From Lachnospiraceae bacterium (GTDB taxonomy: Bacteria > Bacillota > Clostridia > Lachnospirales > Lachnospiraceae), in NCBI GenBank assembly GCA_024403355.1, contig JAKSRW010000001.1:124001-188000 (forward strand): 64,000 nucleotides of DNA, in the 5' to 3' direction. The notes under the pieces were generated by a model. The model was not told where the DNA came from. It saw nothing but the letters and a program-made list of their open reading frames with translations, and searched no databases. Shown here in pieces: positions 1 through 8,776 of this stretch. The position numbers and the translations under genes were made by a program. The stretch's first letter is position 1. Each line of letters begins with the position of its first letter.

Positions 1-1
1 T

Positions 2-106
2 AGTGTGAAAATAAATTTTTCGCACGTAAATTTGTGCCTGCGTAATGTGAACGCAATGCATTTTCATGAAGGTTTGCGGTGCAGGCAGAAGGGTATGGTT
101 TTTAAA
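2..106 (+). promoter_or_regulatory. Structured leader of hisA (leader family B)
   Basis: A hairpin GTGTGAAAAT/ATTTTTCGCAC (about 4-25) is followed by TGCCTGC (34-40), which can pair with GCAGGCA (81-87) just before the ribosome-binding site. An inner CGCAA/TTTGCG pair is also possible. The 3' part is TTTGCG (73-78), 9 nt, GAAGGG (88-93), TAT, GGT (97-99), 7 nt, ATG. The same architecture recurs at 10.4, 27.7, 38.7 (minus), 50.8 and 62.2 kb. The upstream end may be cut by the window edge. Confidence 0.55.
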
Positions 107-826
107 ATGAGAATTTATCCTGCTATTGATATCAGAGGCGGAAAATGTGTCCGTCTTCGTCAGGGAATGTTTACCGATATGACTGTTTATAATGATGATC
201 CTGTTCAGGTTGCCTTAGGCTTTAAGGAGGCCGGTGCGCAGTATATCCATGTGGTGGATTTGGATGGTGCGCTTGCAGGTCACGGTGTTAATGCCGGAGT
301 TATTTCTGCAATCGCGAAGGAGACGGGACTTCCTGTTCAGACAGGCGGCGGCATCAGAACCATTGACAATATCCGTGAAAAGCTTGAGACAGGCGTGAGC
401 AGAGTTATTATCGGTACCAGAGCGGTTCGCGAGCCGGAATTTGTTAAGGAAGCAATCGAGGTATTCGGTGCTGAACACATTGTGGCGGGACTTGACGGCA
501 AGAACGGCCGTGCGGCTGTAGCAGGCTGGGAGACTGAAAGTGAGCTGGAGATTATCGATCTTGCTCTCAGACTTAAGGGCTACGGTCTTAAAACAGTCGT
601 ATATACAGATATTGCCCGTGACGGTATGCTTACAGGACCTAATTTTGAATATACAAAGAGACTTGTTGACGAGACAGGACTTGACATTATCGCTTCAGGC
701 GGTGTCGGCTCGGATGTTGATATCGATATGATTGCGGAGGCAGGCGTAGAGGGTGTTATTACCGGTAAGGCCATCTACGAGGGCAAAATCAATCTGCCTT
801 ATATTCTTTCAAAATACAGAGCCTGA
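107..826 (+). CDS. hisA: ProFAR isomerase HisA
   Basis: The 239-residue protein is the usual length for HisA, the (beta/alpha)8 isomerase that converts ProFAR to PRFAR in histidine biosynthesis. The opening MRIYPAIDIRGGKCVRL carries the catalytic Asp8, and the second catalytic Asp is about residue 130 (GLDGK). The phosphate-binding segments TGGGIR and ASGGVG are intact. The frame stays open upstream to base 5, but ATG 107 gives the canonical N-terminus. It also sits 7 nt after the GGT of the recurring GAAAGG-NNN-GGT module, so the in-frame ATG 12 nt earlier is probably leader. The HisI-fusion gene follows after 100 bp, consistent with a his operon that begins left of the window. Confidence 0.97.
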   Translation: MRIYPAIDIRGGKCVRLRQGMFTDMTVYNDDPVQVALGFKEAGAQYIHVVDLDGALAGHGVNAGVISAIAKETGLPVQTGGGIRTIDNIREKLETGVSRVIIGTRAVREPEFVKEAIEVFGAEHIVAGLDGKNGRAAVAGWETESELEIIDLALRLKGYGLKTVVYTDIARDGMLTGPNFEYTKRLVDETGLDIIASGGVGSDVDIDMIAEAGVEGVITGKAIYEGKINLPYILSKYRA

Positions 827-926
827 AAATCAGGACAGGCAGCGTTAAGCAGTAAAAATAGTATAAAGCTTAGCGGCTGACTGTTTCAAAGCAGAAGGAA
901 GAATAAAAAAGAAAGAGAATTTCATA

Positions 927-1964
927 ATGGATAATTTCAAGAAAATAATCACATATATAAACTGTGAAAGCGAAACCTCCGAGAGAGTTATTCGACAGGT
1001 TTTAAGCTACGAAAATTACGGTTCCGATGCACTCTTTATCTACAATCATACAGAGGTTGAGGAAGAAAGAGAAAAGGTTTGGGAGCTGGTAAAAGAGGTT
1101 GTCTGGCGTGTAGATATACCTGTTATGCTGGGCTGCAGGGTAAAAAGGCCTGAGGATATTGAAGGAGCCTTTGCTACAGGCGTTAAATATCTGGTGGTTC
1201 AGTATGATGATGTGAAGAATAATGACCTGATGAAGGCTGCGGCAGAACGCTTCGGACGTGACGCACTGGTGCTTGAGGCGGATGCTTCCATAGGTGATTT
1301 TACAGAATTTTTCAATGACGAGACAATCAAAAAGGCTGAGCATTTCGGAAGAATACTTCTTAAGCATGTGACAGTATCGAATAAACTGGCTGACTGTATA
1401 AAGGCAGCGTCCGTACCTGTAATTATCCGTGACAGCCTTATTCGAAACGATATAGAGACACTTATTTCCATTGACGGAGTTTTTGCTGTTGCCACAAACT
1501 TCTATGCTGAAAAATCGATGCCGACTGATAATTTTTATACGGACGGAGAGGGTATTCCGGCAGGACGCGATATTATGAAGGTTAAGCTGGCACTTAAATC
1601 TGCAGGCATAAATGTCGATGTATTTGAGAGTAAATTAACATTTGCGGATCTGGCAAAAAACAGTGACGGACTTGTTCCCTGCATTGTTCAGGATTACAAA
1701 AACAATGAAGTATTAATGCTTGCATATATGAACGAGGAGTCCTTTAATCTGACTGTGGAGACCGGTATCATGACTTATTTTTCAAGGTCCCGTCAGGAGC
1801 TTTGGAAGAAGGGGGCTACATCGGGACATTATCAGTATGTGAAGGAGCTCAGTGCCGATTGTGATAAGGATACACTTCTGGCAAAGGTTAATCAGATAGG
1901 AGCCGCCTGCCACACAGGCAGAAGGTCCTGCTTCTTCAATGAAATGCTTAAACATGAATATTAA
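927..1964 (+). CDS. hisI: Phosphoribosyl-AMP cyclohydrolase with degenerate HisF-like N-terminal domain
   Basis: Residues about 236-345 are a complete HisI domain (opening of the PR-AMP ring in histidine synthesis), with the zinc/active-site signature ADCDKDTLL and [11 protein letters not shown]. Residues 1-235 align by eye to a HisF-type TIM barrel: [19 protein letters not shown] resembles the HisF PVTVGGGI strand-loop. However, HisF Asp11 is replaced by Asn12, and the Gly-rich phosphate loops are lost (GCR and IRDS where HisF has GGG and SGG). The N-terminal domain is therefore unlikely to be an active cyclase and may be structural or regulatory. No HisE domain is attached, unlike many HisIE fusions. 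It is preceded by a weak AGAG site and probably cotranscribed with hisA. Confidence 0.9.
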   Translation: MDNFKKIITYINCESETSERVIRQVLSYENYGSDALFIYNHTEVEEEREKVWELVKEVVWRVDIPVMLGCRVKRPEDIEGAFATGVKYLVVQYDDVKNNDLMKAAAERFGRDALVLEADASIGDFTEFFNDETIKKAEHFGRILLKHVTVSNKLADCIKAASVPVIIRDSLIRNDIETLISIDGVFAVATNFYAEKSMPTDNFYTDGEGIPAGRDIMKVKLALKSAGINVDVFESKLTFADLAKNSDGLVPCIVQDYKNNEVLMLAYMNEESFNLTVETGIMTYFSRSRQELWKKGATSGHYQYVKELSADCDKDTLLAKVNQIGAACHTGRRSCFFNEMLKHEY

Positions 1965-2009
1965 TCTGTATTGGGATAAATAAATATTTCGGAAAGGTAT
2001 GGTGTACAT

Positions 2010-3833
2010 ATGATTAAAAGTATTGAATCAACAAAGGTTAAGCTTTTACCCAGTATTTTTACCGAGCGTGTTGAAGTGAACAGAAAGTATCTGCTCAGTC
2101 TTAACAGCACGGCTCTTTTACAGAACTTCTATCTTGAAGCGGGAATTATTCTTCCTGAGTGTCAGACTGTTTCAGACCCCTCACAGACATATCTTCACTG
2201 GGGCTGGGAATCGCCTACCTGTCAGCTCAGAGGACATTTCCTCGGACACTGGCTTTCAGCTGCTTCCGTGCTTATAGAAGAGGGCGATGAGGAGCTCAGA
2301 GGAAAGCTTAATCATATTATTGATGAGCTTGCGCGCTGTCAGGAGTTTAACGGCGGACAGTGGATCGGCTCAATTCCCCAGAAGTATTTTGATTTGCTTG
2401 AGACTGATAATTATATCTGGTCACCCCAGTATACAATGCAGAAGACTCTTATGGGACTTCTTCATGCATATATTTATGCAAAGAATGAAAAGGCGCTTAA
2501 GATTTTAAGCAATGTTTCAGACTGGTACATGGACTGGACTTCAAAGATGCTCCAGCGTTGTCCCATCGCTATTTATAAGGGCGAAGAGGGCGGTATGCTC
2601 GAGGTTTGGGCTACTCTTTATGAGATTACAAAGGATAATCGTTTTATGGTTCTGGCTGAAAGATACAGCCATTCCATCGTATTTGATAAGCTTCTTGAGG
2701 GTAAGGATGCACTTACTGATTTCCATGCAAATGCCACAATTCCCTGGGCTCAGGGCGCCGCTAAGATGTATGATATTACAGGTGATGAGAAGTGGCTCAA
2801 TATTGTAAAGAAGTTCTGGCGTTGCGCATGTGTTGAGCGTCAGTCATTCTGTACAGGAGGTCAGAATGCCGGAGAATTCTGGATTCCGCCTCACTCACTC
2901 GGCTCATATATGGGCGAGCGTAACCAGGAATTCTGTACAGTATACAATATGGTACGTCTGTCTGATTATCTTTGCAGATTTACCGGTGACAAGATTTACG
3001 CAGATTATATTGAGAAGAATCTTTATAACGGTTTCCTTGCACAGCAGAATAAGGTAACAGGTATGCCGACCTACTTCCTTCCCATGCGTGAGGGCAGCAG
3101 AAAGAAGTGGGGCACTCCCACACATGATTTCTGGTGCTGCCACGGAACCATGATTCAGTCTCAGACTCTTTACAAGACACTTTGCTATTATCTGGATGAT
3201 GCAGACAGAACACTTACCGTAAGCCAGTATATTCCTTCGGTTCTGGAATTTACCGCAAACGGAAAGCCTGCCAGATTCGAGCAGAATATCGATATGAAGT
3301 ATTATGATGCGGTTTCACTTTTTGATGAGTCTGCAACAAGCCAGAAGTCAAGATGGTTCCTCAGATTCAGAGCATCAATCGAGGGTCAGTACAAGATTCG
3401 TTTCAGACTTCCCAAGTGGGCAGGTGCCTGTCCTTTCATTTACATTAATAATGCTGAGGTCGAAACTACAATTCAGGATGGTTACATCATTGTAGACCGC
3501 AGCTGGAATGAAGGCGATGAGATTGGCATTTACTTCAGAACAGTTCCTTATCTTGAGTATATCGAGGATACTCCCGAGATGGCAGCGGTTATGGAAGGAC
3601 CTGTAGTTCTTGCGGGACTTATAGATACTGATTACGGCATTGAACTCAAGGGTAAGAAGGTTGTTGATACACTTCTTCCCTGCAGAGAGCATACATATAC
3701 AACTTATCCCTGGCAGCAGAGTACCTATCGTACACGCGGCCAGAAGAAGAACTTCACTTTTGTGCCTTTATACGAGGTTACAGATGAGCAGTATACTCTT
3801 TATTTCACAATTGATGAAGGAAATGATAAATAA
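2010..3833 (+). CDS. GH127-family glycosidase (beta-L-arabinofuranosidase-like, DUF1680)
   Basis: The 607-residue protein has the (alpha/alpha)6-barrel signature of GH127. The Zn/catalytic set known from HypBA1 (Glu-x-Cys and adjacent Cys-Cys) is visible as E307-x-C309 (NQEFC) and C376-C377 (FWCCHGT). GH127 enzymes remove beta-L-arabinofuranose from plant-derived oligosaccharides using a cysteine nucleophile. There is no signal peptide, so it should be cytoplasmic and act on imported sugars; no transporter or other glycoside genes flank it. The start has a GAAAGG-TAT-GGT site with 6 nt to ATG. A strong terminator follows. Exact substrate is uncertain, since related families (GH146 and others) share this fold. 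Confidence 0.87.
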   Translation: MIKSIESTKVKLLPSIFTERVEVNRKYLLSLNSTALLQNFYLEAGIILPECQTVSDPSQTYLHWGWESPTCQLRGHFLGHWLSAASVLIEEGDEELRGKLNHIIDELARCQEFNGGQWIGSIPQKYFDLLETDNYIWSPQYTMQKTLMGLLHAYIYAKNEKALKILSNVSDWYMDWTSKMLQRCPIAIYKGEEGGMLEVWATLYEITKDNRFMVLAERYSHSIVFDKLLEGKDALTDFHANATIPWAQGAAKMYDITGDEKWLNIVKKFWRCACVERQSFCTGGQNAGEFWIPPHSLGSYMGERNQEFCTVYNMVRLSDYLCRFTGDKIYADYIEKNLYNGFLAQQNKVTGMPTYFLPMREGSRKKWGTPTHDFWCCHGTMIQSQTLYKTLCYYLDDADRTLTVSQYIPSVLEFTANGKPARFEQNIDMKYYDAVSLFDESATSQKSRWFLRFRASIEGQYKIRFRLPKWAGACPFIYINNAEVETTIQDGYIIVDRSWNEGDEIGIYFRTVPYLEYIEDTPEMAAVMEGPVVLAGLIDTDYGIELKGKKVVDTLLPCREHTYTTYPWQQSTYRTRGQKKNFTFVPLYEVTDEQYTLYFTIDEGNDK

Positions 3834-3846
3834 CTGACTGGTTTTA

Positions 3847-3877
3847 AATCGGGCAGGAGAACCTGCCCGATTATTTT
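3847..3877 (+). terminator. Rho-independent terminator after GH127 gene
   Basis: An 11-bp GC-rich stem (AATCGGGCAGG/CCTGCCCGATT) with an AGAA loop is followed by ATTTT. It separates the glycosidase gene from the ABC transporter genes. Confidence 0.85.
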
Positions 3878-3973
3878 GCGCCGCGGGCTGATATAAGCTA
3901 TACCGACTGCGGCGAAATGTATTTAAATAGTATTGAAGAAAGGGTGTCATCCTTTTGATGACGGTGGAAATCG

Positions 3974-4687
3974 ATGGCTGATAAAAGCAGTTTTATCCAT
4001 TTTGAAAACGTGGGCAAGGTCTACGATATGGGTGAGGTGAAGATTAAAGCGCTGGAAAATGTTAATTTTTCGGTCGAAAAGGGAGAAATCTGTATTATAG
4101 TAGGACCTTCGGGTGCGGGAAAAACTACTCTGCTGAATATTCTGGGAGGTATGGATGTTCTGAGCGAGGGTAAGATTTTTCTTGAAAATAAGGAGGTTTC
4201 TTCGTATTCCAAGCGTGAGCTTACTTCCTACAGAAGATATGATGTGGGCTTTGTATTTCAGTTTTATAATCTTATTCAGAATCTTACAGCTGTGGAAAAT
4301 GTCGAGCTGGCGGCCCAAATCTGCAAGGAGCCGCTGGATGCAATGTCTGTTATAGAGCAGGTGGGACTTAAGGATAGGGCGAAGAACTTCCCTGCGCAGC
4401 TTTCGGGCGGTGAGCAGCAGCGTGTGGCTATTGCACGTGCCCTTGCGAAAAATCCCAAGCTTTTACTTTGCGATGAGCCGACCGGTGCTCTTGACTATGT
4501 GACAGGTAAACAAATCCTTAAGCTTTTACAGGATACGGCCAGAGAAAGAGGCGTGACAGTAATCATAATCACGCATAACAGCGCGCTGACAGCTATGGCT
4601 GACAGGGTTATTCGTGTTAAAAACGGTACCGTAGTAGAGGAAACGCTCAATGCAAATCCTGTTTCGGTAGAAGAGATTGAGTGGTAA
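3974..4687 (+). CDS. ABC transporter ATP-binding protein (MacB/LolD type)
   Basis: A 237-residue ATPase with Walker [11 protein letters not shown]-loop (VFQFYNL), signature LSGGEQQR, Walker [10 protein letters not shown] and the H-loop (IITHN). The length and the [13 protein letters not shown] signature match the MacB/LolD/FtsE subgroup, which powers mechanotransmission or efflux rather than classical import. The stop overlaps the upstream-open frame of the following permease, so the two are translationally coupled and form one transporter. The substrate cannot be read from the sequence. Confidence 0.95.
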   Translation: MADKSSFIHFENVGKVYDMGEVKIKALENVNFSVEKGEICIIVGPSGAGKTTLLNILGGMDVLSEGKIFLENKEVSSYSKRELTSYRRYDVGFVFQFYNLIQNLTAVENVELAAQICKEPLDAMSVIEQVGLKDRAKNFPAQLSGGEQQRVAIARALAKNPKLLLCDEPTGALDYVTGKQILKLLQDTARERGVTVIIITHNSALTAMADRVIRVKNGTVVEETLNANPVSVEEIEW

Positions 4688-4704
4688 GAGGAAGGATTTT
4701 AGAA

Positions 4705-7407
4705 ATGTTATTTGTCAGTACACTTCGCCAGATCAGAAAGACCTTTGGACGTTTTATTGCAATTTTTGCAATAATATGTCTGGGTGTCGGCTTCTTTGTG
4801 GGACTCAAGGTTACAAAGGATGCGATGGTCATAACGGGCGGACAATATCTTGATGAACTGAATATGTTCGATTTCAGGCTGGTAACTACCCTTGGACTGA
4901 CGGCAGAGGATGTAAGCGATATCGCCGCAATTCCCTGCGTCGGTGCTGCTGAGGGCAGCAACAGTGCTGATTTCCTTTTTATGGATGAGGGTGGTTCTGA
5001 GTCTGTTCTGCACGCTCACAGCTATCTTAATGCAATAAACAGTGCGGACCTTGTGGCAGGCAGACTGCCTGAGGCTGCGGATGAATGCGTTCTTGATTCC
5101 TTGAAATTTTCAAATGATATGATCGGAAATACTATTGTTCTTTCAAAGGATAACAGTCAGGAAACACTGGATACTTTTGCATTTGATGAATATAAGGTTG
5201 TGGGAACGGTGCATTCACCTGCCTACATTAACTTTGAGAGAGGCGGTTCAAGTCTTGGAGAGGGCAAGGTTCAGGGCTTTGCTTATCTGAGTAAGGAGGG
5301 CTTCTCGACAGACTATTATTCGGAAATATATCTCAGACTTAAGGAACGTTATGAGGTATATTCCGAGGATTACGATGATTACGCTTCGAAATGTGAGGAA
5401 GAAATCAGTAAAGTGCTTGAAAAATGTGCGGACAGACGCTACAAAGGTCTGAAGGATGATGTCCTTGAGGAGATTCATTCGGCAGAGAAGGAGCTTGCTG
5501 ACGGCCGCGCGGAATTTGATGAGCAGATAAAAGAAGCGGAGAAGGCGCTTTCTGAGGCAGAAACAGGGCTTGAGACCCTTGCGGCTCTTATGGGCAAGGA
5601 TTCTCCTATGTACATCGAAAAATACGCGGAGTATGAGACGGGAGTCGCTGAGCTGGATTCGAAAAAAGAGGAGTATGAGGCAAAGTTTGCGGATGCTCAG
5701 GCTGAGATTGACGATGCATATATAAAGCTTGATGAGGAGCTTAAAGAGCCGCAGTCCTTTACCCTCGGAAGAACAACCAATTTCGGCTATATGAGCCTGC
5801 AGAACGATACCGACATTGTGAGCGGTATTGCCAAGGTGTTCCCTTTGTTTTTCTTCCTTGTAGCAGCACTTGTATGTATAACCACCATGACCAGAATGGT
5901 GGCTGAGCAGCGAGTACAGAACGGTGTATTGAAGGCTTTAGGATATTCGAACGGCCAGATAATCGGTCAGTACCTTTTTTATTCGGGAACTGCTTCTATT
6001 CTTGGCTGTTTTGCCGGTATGATGTTAGGTTCAAAGCTGATGCCTATGGTGCTTTGGGAAATATATCATATTATGTACACAATTGACAGGCCCATTGTCT
6101 TTGTACTTGACTGGGGACTTTTTGCATTATGTGCGCTTGCATATCTTATCTGCGCCTTTGGTGCAACCTGGTTTGCCTGTGCGGGAGACCTTCGTGAGGC
6201 CTCAGCCCAGCTTATTCGTCCCAAGTCACCCGATGCGGGAAAGAGAATATTCCTTGAGCGTATAGGCTTTATATGGAACAGGATTAAGTTCCTTCATAAG
6301 GTATCAATCAGAAATATTCTTCGTTATAAAAAGAGAATGTTTATGATGATTATCGGCGTAGGCGGATGTACGGCACTGCTTGTGACGGGCTTCGGAATAC
6401 GTGATTCCATCCAGCCTATTGTAAGCTATCAGTTTGATGAAATACATGTTTATGACATGTCGGTTTCATTTATGAAGACTGTTTCTGAGGACGATATTAA
6501 GACGATAGAGGCAGAGTGTGCCGATGTTACCGGAGAAATAGTATATTGCCAGACTCAGAACATGAATCTGCTTACCAATGCTTCCTCGGATTCACTTTCA
6601 CTTATTATTGCCGATGATATTCCGAAGAGCTTTGTAAGGCTTGCAAACGGGGATGAGGAATATTCATGGCCCGGCAGGGATGAGGTTATCATCGATTACA
6701 GACTTGCTATGGCAAATGACTTGAAAATCGGCGATATGATTGAACTGGGCGATGATGAATACAATACGCTGAAGCTGAAGGTCAGTGGTATCTTTGATAA
6801 CTATTTATATGATTACGCATACATTTCAAGCGAGACCTATGAGGCCCAGCTCGGAAAGGCTGTTGAATATAATACCGCTTATGTAAACAGCGGCAAGGAT
6901 ACGGATGTTCATTACACCTCTGCAAAGTACCTTGACCTTGAAAATGTATCAAATGTCAGTGTTACAGGTGATATGCGTGACAGAGTGGGAAATATGCTTT
7001 CTTCACTTGATTATGTAGTGCTTATAGTGCTGGTGTGCGCAGGCGCGCTTGCATTTATCGTAATCTATAACCTGACCAATATAAGCATTAATGAGCGTAT
7101 CAGGGAGCTTGCCACCATCAAGGTATTAGGCTTCTACAGAAGAGAATCGGCGTCCTATGTGTTCAGGGAAAACATAGTTCTGACAATAATAAGTGCCTTA
7201 TTCGGACTTCCGCTCGGAATAGCCCTGCACAGGTATGTAATGGCACAGATTAAGATTAATTCGATGTATTTTGGACACAGAATACTGCCGATGACCTTTG
7301 TATGGTCATTTCTGGTAACAATTGCCTTTGCGATGATTGTTGATTTCTTTATGTTCTTTAAGCTTGATAAGGTAAATATGGCTGAATCGCTTAAGGCTGT
7401 CGATTAA
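4705..7407 (+). CDS. ABC transporter permease with two FtsX domains
   Basis: A 900-residue permease. One N-terminal membrane segment (about 12-35) is followed by an extracytoplasmic region with a charged coiled-coil stretch (about residues 225-345, rich in EKAL and EYEA). Then come three membrane helices of a first FtsX domain (about 375-490), a second single helix near 545, a second extracytoplasmic domain, and a C-terminal FtsX domain with three helices. The duplicated layout is typical of large MacB-like permeases of Firmicutes. ATG 4705 is chosen because AGAGGAAGG lies 9 nt upstream; GTG 4681 would overlap the ATPase gene. It works with the preceding ATPase. Confidence 0.93.
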   Translation: MLFVSTLRQIRKTFGRFIAIFAIICLGVGFFVGLKVTKDAMVITGGQYLDELNMFDFRLVTTLGLTAEDVSDIAAIPCVGAAEGSNSADFLFMDEGGSESVLHAHSYLNAINSADLVAGRLPEAADECVLDSLKFSNDMIGNTIVLSKDNSQETLDTFAFDEYKVVGTVHSPAYINFERGGSSLGEGKVQGFAYLSKEGFSTDYYSEIYLRLKERYEVYSEDYDDYASKCEEEISKVLEKCADRRYKGLKDDVLEEIHSAEKELADGRAEFDEQIKEAEKALSEAETGLETLAALMGKDSPMYIEKYAEYETGVAELDSKKEEYEAKFADAQAEIDDAYIKLDEELKEPQSFTLGRTTNFGYMSLQNDTDIVSGIAKVFPLFFFLVAALVCITTMTRMVAEQRVQNGVLKALGYSNGQIIGQYLFYSGTASILGCFAGMMLGSKLMPMVLWEIYHIMYTIDRPIVFVLDWGLFALCALAYLICAFGATWFACAGDLREASAQLIRPKSPDAGKRIFLERIGFIWNRIKFLHKVSIRNILRYKKRMFMMIIGVGGCTALLVTGFGIRDSIQPIVSYQFDEIHVYDMSVSFMKTVSEDDIKTIEAECADVTGEIVYCQTQNMNLLTNASSDSLSLIIADDIPKSFVRLANGDEEYSWPGRDEVIIDYRLAMANDLKIGDMIELGDDEYNTLKLKVSGIFDNYLYDYAYISSETYEAQLGKAVEYNTAYVNSGKDTDVHYTSAKYLDLENVSNVSVTGDMRDRVGNMLSSLDYVVLIVLVCAGALAFIVIYNLTNISINERIRELATIKVLGFYRRESASYVFRENIVLTIISALFGLPLGIALHRYVMAQIKINSMYFGHRILPMTFVWSFLVTIAFAMIVDFFMFFKLDKVNMAESLKAVD

Positions 7408-7437
7408 TTATAAAGGATTCGAAAAGAGGTAGCAGTG

Positions 7438-7830
7438 ATGAGAAAGAGAATTCTGAATTACCGTTATTATATGGAGGAGCTTCTGGAAAGGCTGGAGAAA
7501 AAGGGCGGCAGTGAGGCAGAGCTTAATAAGCTGAAGACAGAGCACCTTACCCAGCTTGCATTTTTTCAGCATGAAAGACTGATTCATCTGATAGTTACGG
7601 TTCTTTTTGCACTGATTGAATTTATCGCTCTCTATATGTTTTTGACACTGGGAACAATCGGAACACTGCTTTTGACAGCGGCAATTATGATACTCCTTAT
7701 TCCGTATATCAGGCATTATTATCTGCTGGAAAATGAAGTACAGAGAATGTACGTGCAGTATGACAGGCTGCAGAAGCTGATAGATGCTGCAGAAGGAAGA
7801 GAACTGAGCTCCTTCAGTATGGGGAAATAA
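7438..7830 (+). CDS. Small two-helix membrane protein, unknown function
   Basis: A 130-residue protein with an N-terminal charged helix (EELLERLEKKGG), two hydrophobic segments (about residues 47-68 and 72-92), and a C-terminal amphipathic helix. It lies 30 bp after the permease gene with an AAGAGGT site, so it is probably the last gene of the transporter operon and may be an accessory factor. The start may equally be GTG 7435. No family was recognised. Confidence 0.72.
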   Translation: MRKRILNYRYYMEELLERLEKKGGSEAELNKLKTEHLTQLAFFQHERLIHLIVTVLFALIEFIALYMFLTLGTIGTLLLTAAIMILLIPYIRHYYLLENEVQRMYVQYDRLQKLIDAAEGRELSSFSMGK

Positions 7831-7871
7831 CAGGTTGCCGGCAGAGCCGGTATAAAGTAAACAGATAAAAC

Positions 7872-7900
7872 AAAAGCAGGCCGTCAAAGCCTGCTTTTTT
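7872..7900 (+). terminator. Terminator between ABC operon and xpt
   Basis: AGCAGGC/GCCTGCT stem with a 7-nt loop followed by T6, and preceded by an A-run. It can therefore act for both the rightward operon and the leftward xpt gene that ends at 7922. Confidence 0.85.
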
Positions 7901-7921
7901 GATGTGATTAATACTTAAATA

Positions 7922-8506
7922 TCAGTTGTTTGCTCTGAAATTAATGGTCTTAGTAGTCCAGTCCATACCGTCAACTATTGCAAGTGATTCAAGCTGGATG
8001 CCCATCTGACGGATTTCCTCGCCGCCCTTCTGGAAGCCCTTTTCAATGGCGATACCGATACCCTCGAGACTGGCGCCGGAAGCCTTTACAAGCTCGATAA
8101 GACCCTTAAGTGCACAGCCGTTTGCAAGGAAATCATCAATAACCAGAATATGGTCATCGGGTGAAAGATACTTTTTTGAAACGATTACATCATATACTCT
8201 GTTATGAGTAAAGGACTGAATTTTAGTAGTGTATGATTCGCCGTCAAGGTTAATGCTCTGGCTTTTCTTTGCGAAAACTATCGGCACCTTGAAGTACTGG
8301 GCTGCGATAGAGGCTATGGCAATACCGGAGGCTTCGATGGTAAGAATTTTAGTGATTTTCTTATCGGCAAAACGCCTCTTGAATTCTTTACCCATTTCGT
8401 TAAGAAGCTCTATATCAATCTGGTGGTTGAGAAAGCTGTCAACCTTAAGTACATTGCCTTCCTTGACTGTTCCGTCTTTTAAGATTCTGTCTTCAAGCAT
8501 TTTCAT
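7922..8506 (-). CDS. xpt: Xanthine phosphoribosyltransferase
   Basis: A 194-residue type I phosphoribosyltransferase that converts xanthine and PRPP to XMP in purine salvage. The start [12 protein letters not shown] and the PRPP-binding segment [14 protein letters not shown] are typical of Xpt from Firmicutes. A GAAAGG site precedes ATG 8506. It is flanked by a bidirectional terminator and appears monocistronic. No purine-riboswitch core was found upstream, unlike the Bacillus xpt gene, and no xanthine permease gene is adjacent. Confidence 0.95.
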   Translation of the reverse strand: MKMLEDRILKDGTVKEGNVLKVDSFLNHQIDIELLNEMGKEFKRRFADKKITKILTIEASGIAIASIAAQYFKVPIVFAKKSQSINLDGESYTTKIQSFTHNRVYDVIVSKKYLSPDDHILVIDDFLANGCALKGLIELVKASGASLEGIGIAIEKGFQKGGEEIRQMGIQLESLAIVDGMDWTTKTINFRANN

Positions 8507-8612
8507 GATTTTTGCCTTTCACCCTTCCAGGGTTCTTTGAATTATGGTCAGCAGAAATGCTGTATATTTACTAAAAGGTATCACATATGGGGCCGCATTT
8601 CAAGTATTAATA

Positions 8613-8640
8613 TTGACATATTTTGCTAAATCATTAAAAT
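8613..8640 (+). promoter_or_regulatory. Putative promoter of the LRR protein gene
   Basis: TTGACA, 16-bp spacer, TAAAAT. The transcript would start just before the sequence TATAATAGAAAGATAAC, which recurs in leaders at 10.36 and 13.98 kb, leaving a leader of about 130 nt. Confidence 0.55.
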
Positions 8641-8776
8641 ATAACATATAATAGAAAGATAACACACAGCCTTTTATTACGCAAGGGAATAAGGGTCCGC
8701 AAAGTGTTTTGACGGATAAGGCTATTATCAACGGAAGGGAAGACCGGGCATTTAATGTGTATGGTCAGAATAATGT

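Noticed and set aside
8507-8640. Purine riboswitch before xpt
   Set aside because: The TATAATC...GGTTTGGGAG core and three-way junction pairs are absent on the minus strand.
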